Positions 59,441 through 64,000 of a DNA stretch of 64,000 nt are shown here, piece by piece. The stretch covers positions 34,457,032-34,521,031 of the forward strand of contig CM032125.1 in assembly GCA_018894105.1 (NCBI GenBank), read 5' to 3'. Numbering within the stretch: the first letter of the stretch is position 1; each line of letters opens with the position of its first letter. Position numbers and translations under genes: made by a program. The notes below the pieces were generated by a model. That model made no database searches. It was not told where the DNA came from and worked only from the letters and a program-made list of their open reading frames with translations. Source of the stretch: Jacaranda mimosifolia (lineage: Eukaryota > Streptophyta > Magnoliopsida > Lamiales > Bignoniaceae).

Positions 59441-62400
59441 TCAAGGTTCTCCATTTTTAATAGGAAGCTGGTCACATGTTGATTTGTCATTCCCAATGTC
59501 TTGTCCTCCCCACTTCCGCATGCGCTCTGTTGTTTGCTCAACCTGCAAATTGGTACATAGTTTCTTAACAAGACATCAAAAAAGTTTTTTTTTTTTTTTT
59601 GGTAAGTGGAAAAAGGAAAAAGCTTTAGCCAAATACTAATTAGAACTTATATCTGCATAAAACCAGGCTTTAAAATATGAAATAATTTCGAAGGAATGTA
59701 ATAAACAAGTACAATATTGTGATTTGGCTCAAAAATTATAAACCTATGGAATTAGGAATCTTAGTTAATTAGGATTTGTATTCTAGTTTGGTTAGAATTT
59801 GATTTAATCTTATGTTTTAGGGATAATTACATATAACCTCCTGAGGTTTGGTCTATGTATAAATAAACCCAAAGGTTTGGGAAAATTACAAATACCCACC
59901 TGAGTTTTGTTCTGTCTTACAATTTTGTAAGTCCGTCAAGTTCAATCCAAAAAAATGCTGACGTCGTCAAAAAGTTTTCATGAAAATCTGAAAATGCCCC
60001 CTAGTTACTGGTATGATTATTTGTAAGACAAAATTACCCTTGGATCTATTTGTAATATTTTTCATACCATAAGAATGTAATTTTAACATTATTTAAATTA
60101 CACATAATAAATTTAAATATATTTTATTAATAATAAAATTTCATAAATACTTAATGGTCTTTAAATTTAAGTTAAATAACCTAATTAAGTTAATTAAACT
60201 ATTTATTAATTAAAAAAGAAAATAAGTAAAAAATTAAAAAAAATAAATATTAAATTCATCTCTTACATAAAATAGCTTTTATAATTTTAGATTACATAAT
60301 ATTAGTGATACCAAAATAATAGTTATAATTAAAATAATTGAATTAGATTAAGGTTGAAATTGCTTATTAATAAAGAAATAAAATAAGTAAAATATTAAAA
60401 AATAAAATTAAAATCTGTTATCTTATACAACCATAATTTTAATAATTTTAAATTATATATTCTATAATATTAAAATAAAAACACATCTAAAATAATATAA
60501 TTAAATTTAATTGAATTTATTAATTAATAAAAATAAAAAAATAAAAAAATCTAACATACTAATAATTAATTAATTAATTAAAAAATAATAAAAATCTAAA
60601 ATTTTAAAAAATATTAAATAGTGAAAAATATCTAAAATAATTTATATACATAATTTAATTGATTTAATTATATTAAATGAAAAATATATTTATTAATTGA
60701 ATTACATATTATATAATATTAAAATAATAATCATATCTAAAATAAAAAAATTATTTAAATAACGAATATATCTAATTAAAAATAAGATAAAAAATTTAAA
60801 ATATTTTATTAATTTAGAATAAATAGGTAAAAGTTATATATTTTAATTAAGTTTTTAATTAATTAATAAAAATAAATATTATATTCTAAAAATACACCCC
60901 ACCCCCACCCCTCCTTTGTTCGCCGACCATGGTTGGTCGACGGCGGCTGCCCATGGCAGCAACCGTGACATGGCCAGGCGATTGCTACTGTGCTACCATG
61001 GCAGCAGTGGCAGTGGGATGTGGTTGTATATGTGTATGTATATATTATGTATATGAGTATTATATATATTAAGTATATATATAAATATATATATGTATAT
61101 GTATATATATTAACTAATATATATGATATTGTATTATATATGCATATATACATACATATATATATAATTATTCAATTATTTTATAATTTATATTTTTTAT
61201 TAATAATTTTAGTGCATTTTTGCAATTTTATTACCTGAGGTTACTTTTGTTATTTTCATAAAACTTCATGAGTGTTTTTATCATTCCGTAATGTTAAGGT
61301 TACATTAGTCTTTGTGCATTTATTTTTTTATATTTTTTTTCGCCTTTTTTCTGATATATTCAATTAAGGATAATATAGTCATTTTACAAAAATCATTTCA
61401 CTTATTGGTTGACCGTCAACCTCAGGAGGTATTTGTAATTTCGTGAAATCTTTGGACCTTGTTGTAAATAGACCAAATCTCATAGGGTTTTATGTAATTA
61501 ACCCTATTTTTTATTATCCTATCTAGTTGTCCTATAAATAAGAGTTTTTTTTTTTATTATTTGGAACACTACTTAGGTGAAACTCATGCAAAGAGTTTGA
61601 CATCTTCTGATTGTACCTTTTTCAAAGTAAAAATAAAAATTCTACCATCTATGCACAATAGATACAGTTCAAATATGAGTAAACCACGTAAATCCTTGTG
61701 TTGTTATCTTATGCTTGTAATCTTGTGTTGCAACTTGCTTAACATTCGATAACGAGAAAATAAAGGTGGCTAGAAATTGGAACATAGGATTTGAACTGTT
61801 CAAACTAACCTCCTTGTTCCAGTTGGTTTTGTATAGCACGAGCACAAGCAACACTGTCTGCAAAGCTGTCCCAGCTATCATGCCCCCCCAAAGTCCCTGC
61901 AGCAAAAGAAAAATATAACATAAGATCATTTATGCTGTCTTTGGGCAGTATTATAGCAGATACCAGCAAACCAAAAACAAAACTTTGGGACCTAAATATA
62001 CTATAGATGCTCGTAATTAACTTACCACAACTCCAAGATGAGCCACATAACCAAGAACATATCCAAGAGGCAGACCAAAAACATAGTAACAAGCCAGGTT
62101 GATGTAAGCCACCAGCGCTTGCCATCCGCCTCCTATGGCAACACCTGCATTTCGATCCAAAAGACTTAGATAAGGAGAACATAGTTCGTTAATTTGAATG
62201 TTTGCTATATATAATTCAATAGCATGCCTGATATCACTGGCTGGATGCTATTGAGCAGCATTGTAATTCCAAGTAGGCCTGAAAGATGAGCCACGGCCCG
62301 TCTCATGTCCTCAGTATCAGTAAAAATAATAGGAAAGTAATTTCTAGTTGCAAGGACAACAATCATGCAAAGAATCCCAATTAGAAAGGATTGGAAGAGA

Positions 62401-64000
62401 GTCACATAGACTGAATATCTCGCCGCTCTTGGATGTCCCATGCCAAGCTCATTTGAGACCCGAACGCTGAAATGAGAAGAAGTTTGAAGATAAATGTTGC
62501 AGACCATATGGAAATGGAGTGCTAGAATGCACAAAAATAGGGAGTGATTTATATTGATATTTCACCTTATAGCAGCATTGACTCCTATGAATATCATTGT
62601 TTCCCAGCCATCGATATTCATGCTGGATGACAAACCGAAGAAAATATTAATACTTTAAAGAGAATGTATCGACAAGTATGTGCTAAATAAAGATTGTTTG
62701 GCCATTAACAATGATAAACAACATAACGTATCTATGTCACTTGACAAAGCAATACACGTCTCAATTCCTCAGAATGCTATAAATAGGAAATTTGCTTCTA
62801 CTTTCAGATATTGATATAGTACTCCAATAATGCCCTAAGGACACATTAGTAAAAATCCCAAATGAAAAATATGACTTAATTGGATGGACCGTTAAAGTGC
62901 ACCCAGACTCAATCAATATAAATACCAATTTTCACAGTGAAAAAGGACATTGAAACATGTTTTCAGACTCGAGCACTATTTCTACGTGAGTGCATTTTTG
63001 AAATGGAAACTCACTACTCAATATTTTCCAAAAAGGCCATGGAATCCAATTTCTGGGCAACATTATACAATACAATATGATATATGAAGAATATATTATC
63101 ATAGTGCATGAATCAGAATGCAAATAGCTAAAGTTGGCTCTTCTTTCAAGTTAGTTAATGAAATTTTTTATGCCATATTTAATATATCATAAGAGAGTAA
63201 TCTATGCTCACCATATAGAAAGGGAACCAACTGAAGTAACAGCATTATCAAGATGGCCAGTAAGGATAATGATGCTCATCATATACCATATCTCCAGGCA
63301 TAGCATAACAGCAGATGCCAAAGACAGCCTTACAAAAGCCCAAATGTTGCGAAAAGCGGCCCAAGAGAACCCCTTCCAACCATCCTTACACCAAACAACA
63401 ACATAAACAAATTGTGAAATTGCAGTGCCCCAACCCGTTAGATCAAACGCTACGGCTGCACCAGTTGCTCCCCAACCAAATACATCAATAAAGAGCCAAC
63501 AGAAAAAAATTGTTGAAAGCAGAGTAAATGCTCCTATCCATGCAAGAACACTAACTTTGCTCTGGGCTTGAAGAAATTTTTGGGTCGGAAAAGTAAAAGC
63601 TAGGGCACATAGCTGAGGGTGTAAATTCCTGCCGGATTGGCTATTTCATCCTGTTGTCCAAATAACTTAAGAATTGGAGTGGCAAATATATAGAGTGGAG
63701 AAACAAGAACGCAAGTAGCTAAAAGAATTATAATGGAGCGTTGCATGTAAACGCCGAGCATGTGAACTTGTCCAGCACCAAATGCCTGACCGCAAAGAGT
63801 CTCAAGAGCACTCCCCATACCAAGCTACAAAATATTGCAAATAATTCCATATCAGATTCTTCCAATCTCAGGTTTCAATATTCGGCACACAAGTAATTTG
63901 TCTTATGTAAAATACCAAATGATCTACGTCCTCTAGGACAATGCAGTTAGAACATCATGTGTATCAACATAAGGAAACAAAAAACTCCTATATAATAACA
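59441..64000 (-). pseudogene. MATE-family transporter paralogue D, partial in window, frameshifted
   Basis: Exons 2-7 in transcription order: 63824-63212, 62622-62566, 62466-62228, 62144-62026, 61896-61810 and 59542-59441 (TGA at 59441-59443). Exon 1 and part of intron 1 lie beyond 64000. Exon 2 is 613 bp instead of 626: 13 bp are missing at GAGGG (63615-63619), shifting the frame after AGIYTL. Elsewhere the coding sequence is clean (CGQAFGAGQ, VRVSNELGMGHPRAA, VAIGGGWQALVAYINL, ERMRKWGGQDIG). It is closest to A in exon 2 and shares the downstream hAT with A and B. Intron 4 has the GC donor; intron 6 is enlarged to 2.27 kb by a MULE-like insertion. The single lesion may be recent, or an assembly error. 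Confidence 0.85.
59820..61504. mobile_element. MULE-like element in intron 6 of MATE D
   Basis: 1685 bp, starting GGGATAATTACATATAACC and ending ATGTAATTAACCC. The ends are inverted repeats of about 85 bp, with GGTTTGGTCTAT and AAATTACAAATACC blocks on both sides. Flanks TATGTTTTA (59811-59819) and TATTTTTTA (61505-61513) match at 8 of 9. Genes A and B have no insert at this point. The interior is very AT-rich apart from a GC-rich island at 60895-61025. No transposase. Confidence 0.8.

Noticed and set aside
60863..61238. Tyr/Ile-rich frames in intron 6 of MATE D
   Set aside because: They arise from TA-rich microsatellite-like DNA inside a MULE-like element.

Overview
This is an AT-rich plant nuclear segment. 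The evidence is split genes with plant-type introns, a tandem family of DETOXIFICATION/MATE transporters, Copia and Gypsy retroelements with plant tRNA-Met primer sites, and many hAT, Mutator-like (MULE), PIF/Harbinger and Helitron-like elements. The gene family and repeat mix fit a eudicot; the species cannot be named from the sequence. No prokaryotic operon, CRISPR array, rRNA or convincing tRNA gene was seen.

The backbone is a minus-strand tandem array of four MATE paralogues, named here A (2233-6439), B (12761-17369), C (22167-40458) and D (59441 to beyond 64000). Each has the same seven-exon plan; D's exon 1 lies outside the window. Exon lengths in B are 282, 626, 57, 239, 119, 87 and 102 bp. 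Only B is intact (503 aa). A has a 1-bp insertion and a nonsense codon. D has a 13-bp deletion at a short direct repeat. C is an old pseudogene interrupted by two Copia elements (in exons 4 and 2), a gag-only Gypsy element (in intron 1) and a MULE-like element (in intron 2), and a hAT sits at its stop codon.

Between and inside the genes almost everything is nested mobile DNA, and many insertions can be bounded exactly because a paralogue supplies the empty site. A decayed hAT lies about 30 bp past the stop codon in A, B and D but not in C, so C branched off first. A solo LTR (1290-2102) sits inside the A copy of this hAT. Upstream of A and B the flanks are a large direct repeat (about 9690-11600 and 18590-21310), interrupted independently in each copy.

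From 40.5 to 58.5 kb there is no host gene: hAT-like, MULE-like and PIF-like elements, a Helitron-like element (about 45308-47715) and a large MULE (47846-58500). The large MULE has long terminal inverted repeats and a 9-bp target duplication. It carries a decayed Ulp1-type (C48) protease-like gene and two tandem-repeat arrays, and it contains a nested hAT-like element that itself contains a MULE-like element.

The most notable observations are the Ulp1-carrying MULE; the Copia element whose 3' end ends in a snap-back LTR hairpin; a GC-AG intron shared by A, B and D where C has a GT donor; the gag-only Gypsy element inserted beside a splice acceptor; and a MITE inserted next to the TATA box of A. 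All calls come from reading the sequence by eye and no database search was run.
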